DNA of 64,000 nucleotides from Leuconostoc inhae (GCF_019656015.1 NZ_BPKW01000001.1:186001-250000), one strand, 5' to 3'; positions 1 to 8,498 are shown, numbered from the stretch's first letter. Notes: generated by a model from the sequence alone, not told the origin. Numbers and translations are program-made.

Positions 1-1
1 A

Positions 2-211
2 GCTATGTCTAACATATTAAACCCATCAGCCGTTGTTATTGGTGGTGGTGTTGCGGCGGCAGGTGAATTTTTGCGAGCTCGAGTAGAAAAAAATTGGCAA
101 ATATTTGCATTCCCAACAGTCAGAAGTACGACGCGTGTTAAATTAGCCGAGTTAGGTAATGATGCGGGTGTCATTGGTGCAGCATCATTGGCGCGTGTTC
201 ATAATAACTAA
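2..211 (+). CDS. ROK-family glucokinase, C-terminal fragment (5' end outside window)
   Basis: The frame is open from base 2 and ends with TAA at 209-211, so only about the last 70 codons are present. The visible part carries the glycine-rich VIGGGVAAAG segment and a closing GAASLA helix, which are typical of the C-terminal lobe of ROK sugar kinases such as glucokinase (ATP + glucose to glucose-6-phosphate). The N-terminal ATP-binding and ROK zinc motifs are outside the window, so the substrate is inferred from the family. An intrinsic terminator follows within 20 bases, so this is the last gene of its transcript. Confidence 0.8.
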   Translation, partial: AMSNILNPSAVVIGGGVAAAGEFLRARVEKNWQIFAFPTVRSTTRVKLAELGNDAGVIGAASLARVHNN

Positions 212-228
212 ATAAGGACAATATATCT

Positions 229-251
229 AACAACCATTTGGTTGTTTTTTT
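229..251 (+). terminator. Intrinsic terminator after the ROK kinase
   Basis: A 7-bp stem, AACAACC (229-235) with GGTTGTT (240-246) and loop ATTT, runs into a T tract up to 251. It ends the kinase transcript before the map promoter region. Confidence 0.75.
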
Positions 252-293
252 GACACGTTTTTTAATAAATAACACTTTATTGCCTAAAAAAGG

Positions 294-299
294 TATAAT
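294..299 (+). promoter_or_regulatory. Probable -10 box for map
   Basis: A consensus TATAAT lies 63 bases upstream of the map start. No good -35 hexamer sits at 16-18 bp; the nearest TTGACA (250-255) is too far away. The call rests on the -10 and its position after a terminator. Confidence 0.45.
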
Positions 300-362
300 G
301 TTAGATATTGTTAATTAAATAATAAGCGACATTCGATTTGTTTTACAGAAAGAAGATACAAA

Positions 363-1151
363 ATGATTACTTTAAAATCGCCAAGAGAAATAGAAGCAAT
401 GCGTGAATCTGGCGCAATTATTGCTGGCATGCACCACATGTTACAAGATTTAATTAAACCAGGAATTGATACATGGGAAATTGAAACAAAATCACGTGAC
501 TATATTGAAAGTCACGGTGCGGTACCTTCACAAATTGGATTTGAAGGTTTTAAATATGCAACGACTATTAGTGTTAACAACGAGGTGGCTCATGGTTTGC
601 CTCGTAAAGGGTTACATTTAAAAAATGGTGATTTAGTTAAAGTAGACACCGTTGTTGCACTTAGAGGGGCTGTATCGGACTCTGCATGGTCTTATGCTGT
701 GGGAGAAGTGACACCTGAAATCAAAAAATTAATGGCTGTCACAAAAAAAGCCATGTATCTAGGCATTGATCAAGCAGTTATTGGTAATCGTATTGGCGAT
801 ATAGGCAATGCCATTCAGCAATATACTGAAGTTGAAAATCATTACGGGGATGTGCGTCAATATATCGGTCACGGTGTTGGGCCAACGATGCATGAAGAAC
901 CACAAGTGCCTCATTATGGCAAACCAGGTCATGGTATTCGTTTACGTGAGGGCATGGTTATTACCATTGAACCAATGATTAATATCGGTGGATGGGAAGT
1001 TGACACCGATGAGACGGCTGAAGATGGTTGGACTGTGACAACGCATGATGGTTCATGGTCAGCGCAATATGAGCACACATTAGCAATTACAAAAGATGGA
1101 CCAAAAATATTAACAAGTCAAGATTCAGAATTTGATGCAAAATATTTGTAA
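363..1151 (+). CDS. map: Type I methionine aminopeptidase
   Basis: Removes the initiator methionine from nascent proteins in the cytosol. The 262-residue protein carries the full dinuclear metal site of the M24A family: Asp95, Asp106, His170 (in GHGVG), Glu203 (in TIEPM) and Glu237, plus the substrate-binding His77 in AHGLP. Length matches the family (about 250-265). The ATG follows a purine-rich AGAAAGAAG ribosome site. It may be co-transcribed with the sugar transferase that starts 15 bases downstream with a TTG codon. Nothing is unusual in the sequence. Confidence 0.95.
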   Translation: MITLKSPREIEAMRESGAIIAGMHHMLQDLIKPGIDTWEIETKSRDYIESHGAVPSQIGFEGFKYATTISVNNEVAHGLPRKGLHLKNGDLVKVDTVVALRGAVSDSAWSYAVGEVTPEIKKLMAVTKKAMYLGIDQAVIGNRIGDIGNAIQQYTEVENHYGDVRQYIGHGVGPTMHEEPQVPHYGKPGHGIRLREGMVITIEPMINIGGWEVDTDETAEDGWTVTTHDGSWSAQYEHTLAITKDGPKILTSQDSEFDAKYL

Positions 1152-1166
1152 AAGTAGGTTGAAAAT

Positions 1167-1802
1167 TTGAAAATCAAGCCAAAACACAAATCATATTTAA
1201 TTACTAAACGATTCATTGATGTGGTTTTTGCGTTACTTGGATTAATTGTTTTATCGCCCATATTTGTAATTGTCTTTGTGCTATTAAAAATAGATAGTCC
1301 AAAAGCATCGGCGTTATTTGAACAACAACGAATTGGTAAAGCGGGGAAACCTTTTTATATTTATAAGTTCCGCTCAATGGTCCCAAATGCTGAGGAAATT
1401 TTAAAAGCAGATAAGGTATTATACGAAAAATACGTGACTAGTGGTTATAAATTACCAACAAAGGAAGATCCTCGAATTACAAAATTAGGTTCCTTTTTAC
1501 GCCGTTCGTCAATTGATGAATTACCACAATTTTGGAATATGTTGATTGGAGATATGAGTTTAGTAGGACCGCGTCCGATTGTTGCTGAAGAGTTAAAAGA
1601 GTATGGCAATCAAAAAGATATATTCTTGTCTGTTAGACCTGGTGCACTAGGTCTATGGCAAGCTAGTGGTCGGTCACTGATTGAATACCCTGAACGGACA
1701 CAAATAGAATTAGAATATGTTGCCAATGCAGGATTTTTTTATGATATTAGTATCGTATTTAGAAACGTGATTGCCATTTTTAAGTCTAAAGGAGCCTATT
1801 GA
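1167..1802 (+). CDS. Polyprenyl-phosphate sugar-1-phosphate transferase (priming glycosyltransferase)
   Basis: Predicted to move a sugar-1-phosphate from a UDP-sugar onto undecaprenyl phosphate, the first step of a cell-surface polysaccharide. The 211-residue protein has one N-terminal hydrophobic helix (about residues 17-42) and then the cytosolic catalytic domain of the WcaJ/EpsE family: QQRIGKAGKPFYIYKFRSM, the RRSSIDELPQFWNML block and SLVGPRP. The start is TTG at 1167, preceded by AGTAGG. It is the short form without the extra N-terminal membrane domain. Downstream genes (DUF4422, glf, GT2) fit a polysaccharide role. The sugar itself cannot be read from the sequence. Confidence 0.88.
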   Translation: MKIKPKHKSYLITKRFIDVVFALLGLIVLSPIFVIVFVLLKIDSPKASALFEQQRIGKAGKPFYIYKFRSMVPNAEEILKADKVLYEKYVTSGYKLPTKEDPRITKLGSFLRRSSIDELPQFWNMLIGDMSLVGPRPIVAEELKEYGNQKDIFLSVRPGALGLWQASGRSLIEYPERTQIELEYVANAGFFYDISIVFRNVIAIFKSKGAY

Positions 1803-1853
1803 TATGGTTAACAACAGACAATGCAAGGCTAATTATTTTGATATGGTAAAAGT

Positions 1854-2630
1854 ATGGTAGCAAAAATTAAGATTCTAGTCGCAGCGCATAAACAAGCACG
1901 CATGCCTAGTAATAAAAATATTTATATACCAATTCAGGTTGGTGCAGCCATTGCACCAGAAAAACTTGCAGGTTATGTACCTGATGATACAGGTACCAAT
2001 ATTTCGAATAAAAATCCCTATTTTAACGAATTGACAGCATTGTATTGGGCAAGACATAATTTGGATGCTGATTTTATTGGCCTTGTTCATTATCGCAGGT
2101 TTTTTTCATTTTCAAAGAAAAAAGATTTGAATAGCATTTTGTCTGAAACAGATATACAAAACTTGTTGAAAAAAGCACCTGTTCTTGTACCGAAAAAAAG
2201 GCGATATTGGATAGAAAGTAGTCAATCTCATTACCGACATGCACATCATGGTATAGCGCTGGATGTTTTACGTGAGGTGATTGCGGATGAGCAGCCTTCA
2301 TATCTAGCAGTATATGATCGTAATATGGCACGTACATGGGCACATATGTTTAATATGTTTATCATGCGGCGCGCTGAGTATGATGCTTATCTTGACTGGC
2401 TATTTGAAATTTTATTTGCCGTTGAAAAAAAAATACAGCCGGATGTTGTTAATTGGGATACTTATGAAAAGCGGGTTTATGGCTTTTTAAGTGAACGATT
2501 ACTTGATGTTTGGTTAGAAAAAAATCATGTCAATTATACCGAAGTGCCAGTAACGTTTATGGAAAAACAAAATTGGTTACGCAAGGGTGGTAAATTTTTA
2601 GCACGAAAAATAGGTTTTGGACGTGTTTAG
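1854..2630 (+). CDS. DUF4422 family glycosyltransferase
   Basis: A 258-residue soluble protein whose N-terminal half matches the DUF4422 pattern seen in capsule and exopolysaccharide clusters: a KILVAAHK strand, PIQVGAA, an ISNKNPYFNELTALYW block and FIGLVHYRRFF. Members are thought to be glycosyltransferases, often next to glf. No transmembrane helix is seen. The ATG lacks a strong Shine-Dalgarno sequence, so the exact start is less certain. A hairpin follows the stop. Its place between the priming transferase and glf suggests it adds an early sugar; donor and acceptor are unknown. Confidence 0.75.
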   Translation: MVAKIKILVAAHKQARMPSNKNIYIPIQVGAAIAPEKLAGYVPDDTGTNISNKNPYFNELTALYWARHNLDADFIGLVHYRRFFSFSKKKDLNSILSETDIQNLLKKAPVLVPKKRRYWIESSQSHYRHAHHGIALDVLREVIADEQPSYLAVYDRNMARTWAHMFNMFIMRRAEYDAYLDWLFEILFAVEKKIQPDVVNWDTYEKRVYGFLSERLLDVWLEKNHVNYTEVPVTFMEKQNWLRKGGKFLARKIGFGRV

Positions 2631-2655
2631 GGGACAGATTAATTATATGATATAA

Positions 2656-2694
2656 TTTAAAAAGTACTTTTAGTATTAAAAGTGCTTTTTAAAT
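2656..2694 (+). terminator. Hairpin/terminator between the DUF4422 gene and glf
   Basis: An AT-rich inverted repeat, AAAAGTACTTTTA against TAAAAGTGCTTTT with one G-U pair, ends in TTTTT. It probably ends or attenuates the upstream transcript. Confidence 0.6.
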
Positions 2695-2777
2695 TGCATT
2701 GAAACGATATGTTTATAAATGAATGGTACCAATAAAAAAAACTATCATTGCGGTTAATCAGGTATAATGGAGATATT

Positions 2778-3968
2778 ATGGTAAATAAATTTAATACAAA
2801 AAATTATGATTATTTAATTGTAGGTGCAGGACCTTTTGGCATGATTTTTGCTTATGAAGCTGCCAAACGCGGTAAAAAATCATTAATAGTTGAAAAGCGG
2901 CCCTATATTGCTGGTAATACACATACACATATTGAGCATGGTATTACAGTGCATGATTTTGGTGCGCACATTTTTCACACGGATAATAAAGAAGTGTGGG
3001 ATTATATTCGTCAATTTGCGGAATTTAACGGCTATCAAAACCAAGTTGTCGCTAATTATCAGGGAACTTTGTACAATTTGCCATTTAATATGAATACGTT
3101 TTATCAAATGTGGGGTACTAAAACACCGGATGAAGCACAGGCCAAAATCGCTGAACAACGTGAATTAGCGTTGAAAGATTTAGGTGACCGTCAGCCACGC
3201 AACTTGGAAGAACAAGCTATTTCTTTGATTGGTACGGATATTTATGAAAAGTTAATCAAGGGCTATACTGAAAAGCAATGGGGACGTCCAGCCACTGAAC
3301 TACCAGCTTTCATTATAAAACGATTGCCAGTTCGCTTTATTTATGATAATAATTATTTTAATCACCGTTATCAAGGGATCCCAGTTGGTGGCTATACGCA
3401 AATATTTGAGCGGATGTTATCACAATCGCAAGGCTTAGTTGATGTGTTAACTGATACAGATTTTTTTGATCATAAGGAAACATTATTGTCAGAATTTCCG
3501 CGTGTTTTGTATACAGGGATGATTGATCAATTCTTTGATTATAAATTTGGTGAGTTAGAGTATCGATCATTACGCTTTGAACATGAAGTGATTGATTCGG
3601 ATAATTATCAAGGAAATGCAGTGATTAATTATACAGATGCCAAAACACCTTACACGCGCGTTATGGAATGGCGTCATCTTGACGGTTTGGCCGATGCCGG
3701 TAAGACAATCATTACTAAGGAATACCCACAAGAATGGGATCGATCAAAAGAAGCCTATTACCCAGTTAATAATGATAAAAACACACAAATTTATAAGCAG
3801 TATGCACAAGAAGCACGACAAAAGCATCCAGAAATTATTTTTGGCGGTCGATTAGGAAAATATCGTTATTTTGATATGGATCAAGTATTTAATGACGCCT
3901 TCCATACTGTACGAGAAGAGTTTAATGTTGCTGCAGATTTTAATTTTGCACATGATGACACGAAGTAA
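2778..3968 (+). CDS. glf: UDP-galactopyranose mutase
   Basis: FAD enzyme converting UDP-galactopyranose to UDP-galactofuranose, the donor for galactofuranosyl transferases. The N-terminus has the Rossmann motif IVGAGPFGMIFA followed by the acidic strand end LIVEKR; later family blocks include HIFHTDNKEVWDYI, YTEKQWG, RYQGIPVGGYTQ and the C-terminal GGRLGKYRYFDMDQV. I start it at 2778 because GGAG lies 5 bases upstream; an upstream in-frame TTG at 2748 has no ribosome site. This gives 396 residues, close to the family norm. The GT2 gene at 5513 is the likely user of its product. Confidence 0.95.
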   Translation: MVNKFNTKNYDYLIVGAGPFGMIFAYEAAKRGKKSLIVEKRPYIAGNTHTHIEHGITVHDFGAHIFHTDNKEVWDYIRQFAEFNGYQNQVVANYQGTLYNLPFNMNTFYQMWGTKTPDEAQAKIAEQRELALKDLGDRQPRNLEEQAISLIGTDIYEKLIKGYTEKQWGRPATELPAFIIKRLPVRFIYDNNYFNHRYQGIPVGGYTQIFERMLSQSQGLVDVLTDTDFFDHKETLLSEFPRVLYTGMIDQFFDYKFGELEYRSLRFEHEVIDSDNYQGNAVINYTDAKTPYTRVMEWRHLDGLADAGKTIITKEYPQEWDRSKEAYYPVNNDKNTQIYKQYAQEARQKHPEIIFGGRLGKYRYFDMDQVFNDAFHTVREEFNVAADFNFAHDDTK

Positions 3969-4007
3969 GATGCCCAATGGGGCGTACATAAAAAAGTAGG
4001 ACCTAAT

Positions 4008-4967
4008 ATGACAGAAAAACTTGATAATGACGCAATTCAAAAATCAGAAATATTATCACTTGTGGTTCCCGTTCATAATGAAGAAGAGACAATTCAAACT
4101 TTTTATGAGACGTTATCAGCTTTGAAAGATAAATTAACAGCTACCATACACTATCATTTTGTTGATGATGGATCGACAGATAACACACTGAGCATCTTAC
4201 GTGAATTAGCTAATCATGATGGTAATGTCCATTATATTAGTTTTTCTCGTAACTTTGGTAAGGAAGCTGGACTTTATGCTGGTCTTCAGCAAACGACTGG
4301 GCAATATGTTGCTGTGATGGATGTTGATCTACAAGATCCTCCAGAATTATTACCCGAAATGTTGCATGATGTGCAAAGTGGTGAGTATGATGCGGTAGGC
4401 ACAAGACGAGCTGATCGCGCAGGCGAAGCCAAATTACGATCGTGGTTTTCCGCACAATTTTATGTGTGGATGAATAAAATCAGTGAAACACAGCTTGTTG
4501 ATGGTGCACGTGATTATCGTGTGATGACACGACAAATGGTCAATGCAATTTTATCAATGAGTGAAAATCAACGGTTTAGTAAAGGCATATTTAGTTGGGT
4601 TGGCTTTAAAACAAAATATATCCCATTTGAAAATAGAGAGCGTGTTGCTGGTAGCACGTCGTGGTCATTTTGGTCATTATCAAAATATGCTATTGAGGGC
4701 ATTGTTTCATTTTCAACTTTTCCACTAACAATTATAACTGGTCTTGGTTTTATCTCTTTTATTATTTCATTATTGAGTACGGTGTTTATCGTGATACGTG
4801 CTTTATTTTATAATAACAGTGTAGCTGGCTGGCCATCAATGGTCACAATTATTTTATTTATTGGTGGTATACAATTGTTGAGTTTGGGTGTTATTGGTCG
4901 TTATGTAGCTGCAATCTTTTTAGAATCAAAACATCGGCCAATTTATATTACACGAGAAGAAAAATAA
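4008..4967 (+). CDS. GT2 polyprenyl-phosphate glycosyltransferase, membrane-anchored (GtrB/DPM-like)
   Basis: A 319-residue family-2 glycosyltransferase with an N-terminal GT-A domain (VVPVHNEEETI, VDDGSTDNT, the hallmark DVDLQDPPE) and two C-terminal transmembrane helices (about residues 235-265 and 275-305). This layout is typical of enzymes that put a hexose on undecaprenyl phosphate for transfer outside the membrane. AGGACC precedes the ATG. It lies between glf and tagD in the same orientation. The sugar is not determined; no matching flippase or terminal transferase is seen nearby. Confidence 0.88.
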   Translation: MTEKLDNDAIQKSEILSLVVPVHNEEETIQTFYETLSALKDKLTATIHYHFVDDGSTDNTLSILRELANHDGNVHYISFSRNFGKEAGLYAGLQQTTGQYVAVMDVDLQDPPELLPEMLHDVQSGEYDAVGTRRADRAGEAKLRSWFSAQFYVWMNKISETQLVDGARDYRVMTRQMVNAILSMSENQRFSKGIFSWVGFKTKYIPFENRERVAGSTSWSFWSLSKYAIEGIVSFSTFPLTIITGLGFISFIISLLSTVFIVIRALFYNNSVAGWPSMVTIILFIGGIQLLSLGVIGRYVAAIFLESKHRPIYITREEK

Positions 4968-4986
4968 ATTTAAAGGATTAGCGACT

Positions 4987-5418
4987 ATGAAACGAGTAAT
5001 TACATACGGTACTTTTGATATGTTACATTACGGACACATCAATTTATTAAAGCGTGCAAAAGAAATGGGGGACTATTTAATTGTCGCGCTTTCAACTGAT
5101 GAGTTTAATTGGCATTCAAAACAAAAGAAAACTTATTTTTCATATGAAAAACGTAAACAATTGTTGGAAGCCATTCGCTATGTTGATTTAGTTATTCCAG
5201 AAACAGCGTGGGATCAAAAAGTATCGGATGTTCAATTATATCAAGTAGATACATTTGTGATGGGGGATGATTGGGCTGGTCAATTCGATTTTTTGCAAGA
5301 TGAAACTGATGCTAAGATTGTTTATTTAGCGCGCACGCCTGAAATATCAACAACTCAAATTAAAAAAGATTTGAACACAAAAGATTTAGCGACTGAGCAT
5401 GAATCTAAAACAAATTAA
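4987..5418 (+). CDS. tagD: Glycerol-3-phosphate cytidylyltransferase
   Basis: Makes CDP-glycerol from CTP and glycerol-3-phosphate. The 143-residue protein carries the nucleotidyltransferase signature YGTFDMLHYGHINLL, with the HxGH motif near residues 14-17, and the second signature RTPEISTTQIK. It resembles TagD/GCT closely in length and motifs. It follows the GT2 gene by 19 bases and an intrinsic terminator closes the transcript. CDP-glycerol suggests a glycerol-phosphate decoration or teichoic acid, but no CDP-glycerol glycerophosphotransferase is in this window. Confidence 0.92.
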   Translation: MKRVITYGTFDMLHYGHINLLKRAKEMGDYLIVALSTDEFNWHSKQKKTYFSYEKRKQLLEAIRYVDLVIPETAWDQKVSDVQLYQVDTFVMGDDWAGQFDFLQDETDAKIVYLARTPEISTTQIKKDLNTKDLATEHESKTN

Positions 5419-5427
5419 TTTTTTGTT

Positions 5428-5450
5428 TAAAAGGGCGAAAAGCCTTTTTT
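5428..5450 (+). terminator. Intrinsic terminator after tagD
   Basis: The stem AAAAGGGC with GCCTTTTT around loop GAAAA, with one G-U pair, is followed by T residues. It separates tagD from the next glycosyltransferase. Confidence 0.7.
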
Positions 5451-5512
5451 ATTCGCATAAATAACCGGTTAAGTTCATAATAAACTGGTTGCTAAACAAA
5501 TAAGGAGTTACG

Positions 5513-6421
5513 ATGAGAGAATTATCTGTATCGGCAGTTCTTGTCACGTATAATCGGTTGGCACTACTAAAAAAATCGATTCAAAAAATTTTAAGTCAAA
5601 ACACTGATAAATTGAAACATCTAATTATTATTGACGGTGCAAGTACTGATGGCACACGTGAATATTTGGATAGCATGTCAGATGAGCGCCTGATCATTGT
5701 GCATTTACCAAAAAATATAGGCGGTGCAGGTGGCTTTAATTCAGGCATTCGTCATTTTTTTGAACAAACAAGTGACGATTTTGTATGGTTAATGGATGAT
5801 GATTCAATGCCAACAGCCGATGCATTAACAAAATTATTAGATATGTTTGATAATAATAAGTTGGCTGGTTGGGGAGCAAGTAAAGTCGAGTGGACAGATG
5901 GCAATTGGGCTAAAATGAATATGCCAGGTTTACTAAATGGTAATAAGCGTGCAATATATCATGGCGATGAAAAGTGGCTACCTATCAAGCATGCAACTTT
6001 TGTATCCACTATTTTTAAACGTGAGCTCATTAAAAAAATTGGCTTACCTCAAAAAGAATACTTTATTTGGGGTGATGATATTGAGTATACCGAACGTGCA
6101 ACGCGTGAGATGTCTGGTTATTTTGTCCGCCAATCAATCGTCATACATGCCAGTCAATTTAATTCAGAACCTGGCGATATTGTTGGTGAAGTGGTAGTTA
6201 GTCGTCTACCACGATACTTATTTGAATATCGTAATCGCCTATTAACTTCTCGACGTCGGCATTCTAGTTTCAAAGTCATTAAAACACTAGGACACAGTGT
6301 ACTTGATCTTTTAAAAACTTTATTTTTACCTGGTGTGCAGTATCGTGGCCAAAAAATAAGGCTAATTGTAAAAGGTACAAGCAATGGGTTTAAATTTAAT
6401 CCTGAAATTGAAAAATTATGA
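5513..6421 (+). CDS. GT2 glycosyltransferase, probable galactofuranosyltransferase (GlfT2-like)
   Basis: A 302-residue soluble GT2 enzyme. The N-terminal block SAVLVTYNRLALL, the IIDGASTDGT strand, NIGGAGGFNSGI and the metal-binding WLMDDDSMP, followed by WGDDIEYTERA, are the pattern of the GlfT2/rhamnosyl-galactofuranosyl group. AAGGAG precedes the ATG by 5 bases. Presence of glf 1.5 kb upstream supports UDP-galactofuranose as donor; this is inference from context, and a dTDP-rhamnose donor remains possible. It has its own transcript start region after the tagD terminator. Confidence 0.82.
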   Translation: MRELSVSAVLVTYNRLALLKKSIQKILSQNTDKLKHLIIIDGASTDGTREYLDSMSDERLIIVHLPKNIGGAGGFNSGIRHFFEQTSDDFVWLMDDDSMPTADALTKLLDMFDNNKLAGWGASKVEWTDGNWAKMNMPGLLNGNKRAIYHGDEKWLPIKHATFVSTIFKRELIKKIGLPQKEYFIWGDDIEYTERATREMSGYFVRQSIVIHASQFNSEPGDIVGEVVVSRLPRYLFEYRNRLLTSRRRHSSFKVIKTLGHSVLDLLKTLFLPGVQYRGQKIRLIVKGTSNGFKFNPEIEKL

Positions 6422-6507
6422 TGCCTTGAAAAATAACAGAATAGTATCTGTTTTTGCTATTAAAAGGTCTTGATGTGAGATAGAAAGCTATTTAATTTTT
6501 ATACTAC

Positions 6508-6537
6508 CTGACATAGTAGAAACTTTTTTGTTATAAT
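6508..6537 (+). promoter_or_regulatory. Promoter of the cold-shock gene (leaderless layout)
   Basis: CTGACA (6508-6513), an 18-base spacer and a perfect TATAAT (6532-6537). The expected transcription start, about 7 bases after the -10, falls on the A of the ATG at 6544. Confidence 0.65.
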
Positions 6538-6543
6538 AAGAAT

Positions 6544-6768
6544 ATGAAAACAGGAATAGTAAAAATTTGGCAAAAAGAACGTGGCTATGGCTACATTACA
6601 CCCGATGATGGTGGCGAAGATGTATTTGTGCATTTTAATGGCATTGATATGGTAGGTTTTAAATCACTTATTCAAGGGGAAAAGGTGAATTATGTCCTCG
6701 TTCAAGGGTTTAAGAATTATCAGGCAGCGCAAGTTAGTCCAATTACGACGCAGGCGGTTGATGCATAA
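6544..6768 (+). CDS. Cold-shock-domain nucleic-acid-binding protein
   Basis: A 74-residue single cold-shock domain. RNP1-like KERGYGYI and RNP2-like DVFVHF are both present, but the flanks are diverged from the usual CspA opening (KIWQKERGYG instead of KWFNxxKGFG). It probably binds single-stranded RNA or DNA. There is no Shine-Dalgarno sequence before the ATG and the -10 box ends only 6 bases upstream, so translation probably starts on a leaderless mRNA. Its stop overlaps the nudF start by one base (TAATG), so the two genes are coupled. Confidence 0.85.
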   Translation: MKTGIVKIWQKERGYGYITPDDGGEDVFVHFNGIDMVGFKSLIQGEKVNYVLVQGFKNYQAAQVSPITTQAVDA

Positions 6769-7319
6769 TGGCAGAGCGTGAACATCTTATTAGTTCAAAA
6801 ACGGTTTATAAAGGACCAATCTTTAGCATTGAAACGCAATCAGTTAAGTTATACAATGACCGGCAAGCTGAGCGTGATATTGTCAGACATGTCCCAGCAA
6901 TCGCAGTATTACCATTTGTCGACGCAGATCATATGATATTAGAAAAACAGTATCGCGCGGCTATTGGTGATTTTATTTTAGAAATACCTGCTGGTAAACT
7001 TGATGAGCGTGATTTTGATCAACCAGAACACGCAGTAGCACGTGAACTCAACGAGGAACTACGTATGACTGCTGGTGTGATTAAGCGCATAGTAGGATTT
7101 TTTGAAACAGTTGGTTTTTCTGATGCCTACATGCATGTTTATATTGCTCAAAATCTCCAAGTAGTTAGTGAAGAACATCAGTTACCAAGGGATTTAGGCG
7201 AGTCGCTAGATCTGGTGACAGTATCATTTGATGAGATGAAAGTATTATTTGAAACTGGTCAGCTGAATGATCAAAAAACAATATTAGCATTTTTGTACTG
7301 GTCTTATTTAAGAGGTTAA
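6768..7319 (+). CDS. nudF: ADP-ribose pyrophosphatase (Nudix hydrolase)
   Basis: Predicted to hydrolyse ADP-ribose to AMP and ribose-5-phosphate. The 183-residue protein has the ADP-ribose pyrophosphatase form of the Nudix box: GKLDERDFDQPEHAVARELNEEL, with the REx2EE core written here as RELNEEL, preceded by EIPAGKLD; the usual GETP insert is extended. GFSDAYMHVYIA matches the substrate loop of this subgroup. The ATG overlaps the cold-shock gene stop, and the next small membrane-protein gene starts one base after its stop, so the three probably form one operon. Confidence 0.9.
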   Translation: MAEREHLISSKTVYKGPIFSIETQSVKLYNDRQAERDIVRHVPAIAVLPFVDADHMILEKQYRAAIGDFILEIPAGKLDERDFDQPEHAVARELNEELRMTAGVIKRIVGFFETVGFSDAYMHVYIAQNLQVVSEEHQLPRDLGESLDLVTVSFDEMKVLFETGQLNDQKTILAFLYWSYLRG

Positions 7320-7320
7320 A

Positions 7321-7617
7321 ATGTCTGAAGAACTATCGCGAAGGGCAGCCAAAAAAGCTCAAAAAAAACGTGAAAAAGAACGTAGCCAAGTTGAAAAAAA
7401 TTATGCTAGAGAGCACCCTACAAAAATAACTGTTGTGGCGCCAGAAACTCGTGAGGAAATGCGCCTGACACGTAAAGGACGTTATGAACTCGGATCTGAT
7501 GGTAAACTCACAGCATTAGGGAAGTCAAAACGTCTAACGCATCGCTATAACCTCACAATTTTTGCATTATTTATTTTAATTGTGGCGACATATGCATTCT
7601 TTTTTCTTGTGAATTAA
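7321..7617 (+). CDS. Small tail-anchored membrane protein of unknown function
   Basis: A 98-residue protein. The first 35 residues are very rich in Lys, Arg, Glu and Ala (charged helix), a middle polar region follows, and one transmembrane helix lies at about residues 76-96 near the C-terminus. This suggests a protein anchored by its tail with a basic cytosolic domain. It directly follows nudF with a one-base gap and is probably translated by coupling. I do not recognise a named family and assign no function. Confidence 0.75.
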   Translation: MSEELSRRAAKKAQKKREKERSQVEKNYAREHPTKITVVAPETREEMRLTRKGRYELGSDGKLTALGKSKRLTHRYNLTIFALFILIVATYAFFFLVN

Positions 7618-7743
7618 TGTGTTATAAATCAATAAAGCAACACTGAATTAGCGATAACACTTAGAAATGAAAGGGAAATTACTAACAAGTTTATATTGTA
7701 CGACCTTAAGTGTTGATGCTAATAAATTGTTGGTCACTTAATT

Positions 7744-8418
7744 ATGAAAATTGGAATTATTACGCCAATGGCGGAAGAAAAAATTGCTTTAATTGCCGCA
7801 TTAGAAAATACAGTCACAAGGCGTCATGGTGGCACAGAAATTACGACTGGACAATATCATGGACATGAGGTTGTACTAACTGAATCAGGTATTGGAAAAG
7901 TTGCTGCAGCATCAGCTACTACTGTTTTGATTGACAATTTCCAACCCGATCTAGTTGTTAATACAGGCTCAGCGGGTGCGCTAGATCCAGATTTAAAAAT
8001 AGGCGATGAGGTTATCGGAACAAGTATTGCATACTCAGACGTTGATGTTACTGTGTTTGGTTATGATTTTGGTCAACTACCCAATCGACCTTTGTATTAT
8101 GAGGCCGATAAACAAGTTGTTAAAGAGTTTTCAGAATTAACGACAGTTAAATCAGGGCTTATTGTATCAGGTGATCAATTTGTGCAGGATGAAGCTAAGC
8201 AACGTATTTTGACACATTTTCCTGAAGCAGTATTGGCTGAAATGGAAGCTGCAGCTGTAGCACAAGTGGCTTATCAATTCAATACGCCATTTATTGTCTT
8301 ACGAGGCGTATCAGATTTGGCGAATGGGGATTCTGGTATTGTATTTGATGAGTATGTTGTAGAAGCAGGAAAAGCTTCGGCTAGACTACTTTTATCATAT
8401 TTGGACAGTAAAGCATAA
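7744..8418 (+). CDS. mtnN: 5'-methylthioadenosine/S-adenosylhomocysteine nucleosidase
   Basis: Cleaves MTA and SAH to adenine and the thioribose sugar, feeding methionine salvage and the activated methyl cycle. The 224-residue protein begins KIGIITPMAEE, has the catalytic Glu13-type position in that block, the SGIGKVAA loop, NTGSAGAL, and the substrate motif EMEAAAVAQVA with a final RGVSDLA carrying the catalytic Asp. Length fits the family. No clear Shine-Dalgarno sequence precedes the ATG. The 126-base gap upstream separates it from the nudF group and an intrinsic terminator follows. Confidence 0.94.
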   Translation: MKIGIITPMAEEKIALIAALENTVTRRHGGTEITTGQYHGHEVVLTESGIGKVAAASATTVLIDNFQPDLVVNTGSAGALDPDLKIGDEVIGTSIAYSDVDVTVFGYDFGQLPNRPLYYEADKQVVKEFSELTTVKSGLIVSGDQFVQDEAKQRILTHFPEAVLAEMEAAAVAQVAYQFNTPFIVLRGVSDLANGDSGIVFDEYVVEAGKASARLLLSYLDSKA

Positions 8419-8421
8419 TCC

Positions 8422-8441
8422 GGCCGCGATAGCGGCTTTTT
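8422..8441 (+). terminator. Intrinsic terminator after mtnN
   Basis: The GC-rich stem GCCGC (8423-8427) / GCGGC (8432-8436) with loop GATA is followed by TTTTT. Confidence 0.85.
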
Positions 8442-8498
8442 GTATTTTTAAAATGGATATGATACCATAAAATTACGAAATAAGTTAAGGACTAAAAA

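Noticed and set aside
7618-7743. Possible riboswitch before mtnN
   Set aside because: Only a weak AACACTTA/TAAGTGTT inverted repeat 45 bases apart; nothing matching SAM or SAH riboswitch cores and no terminator before the gene.
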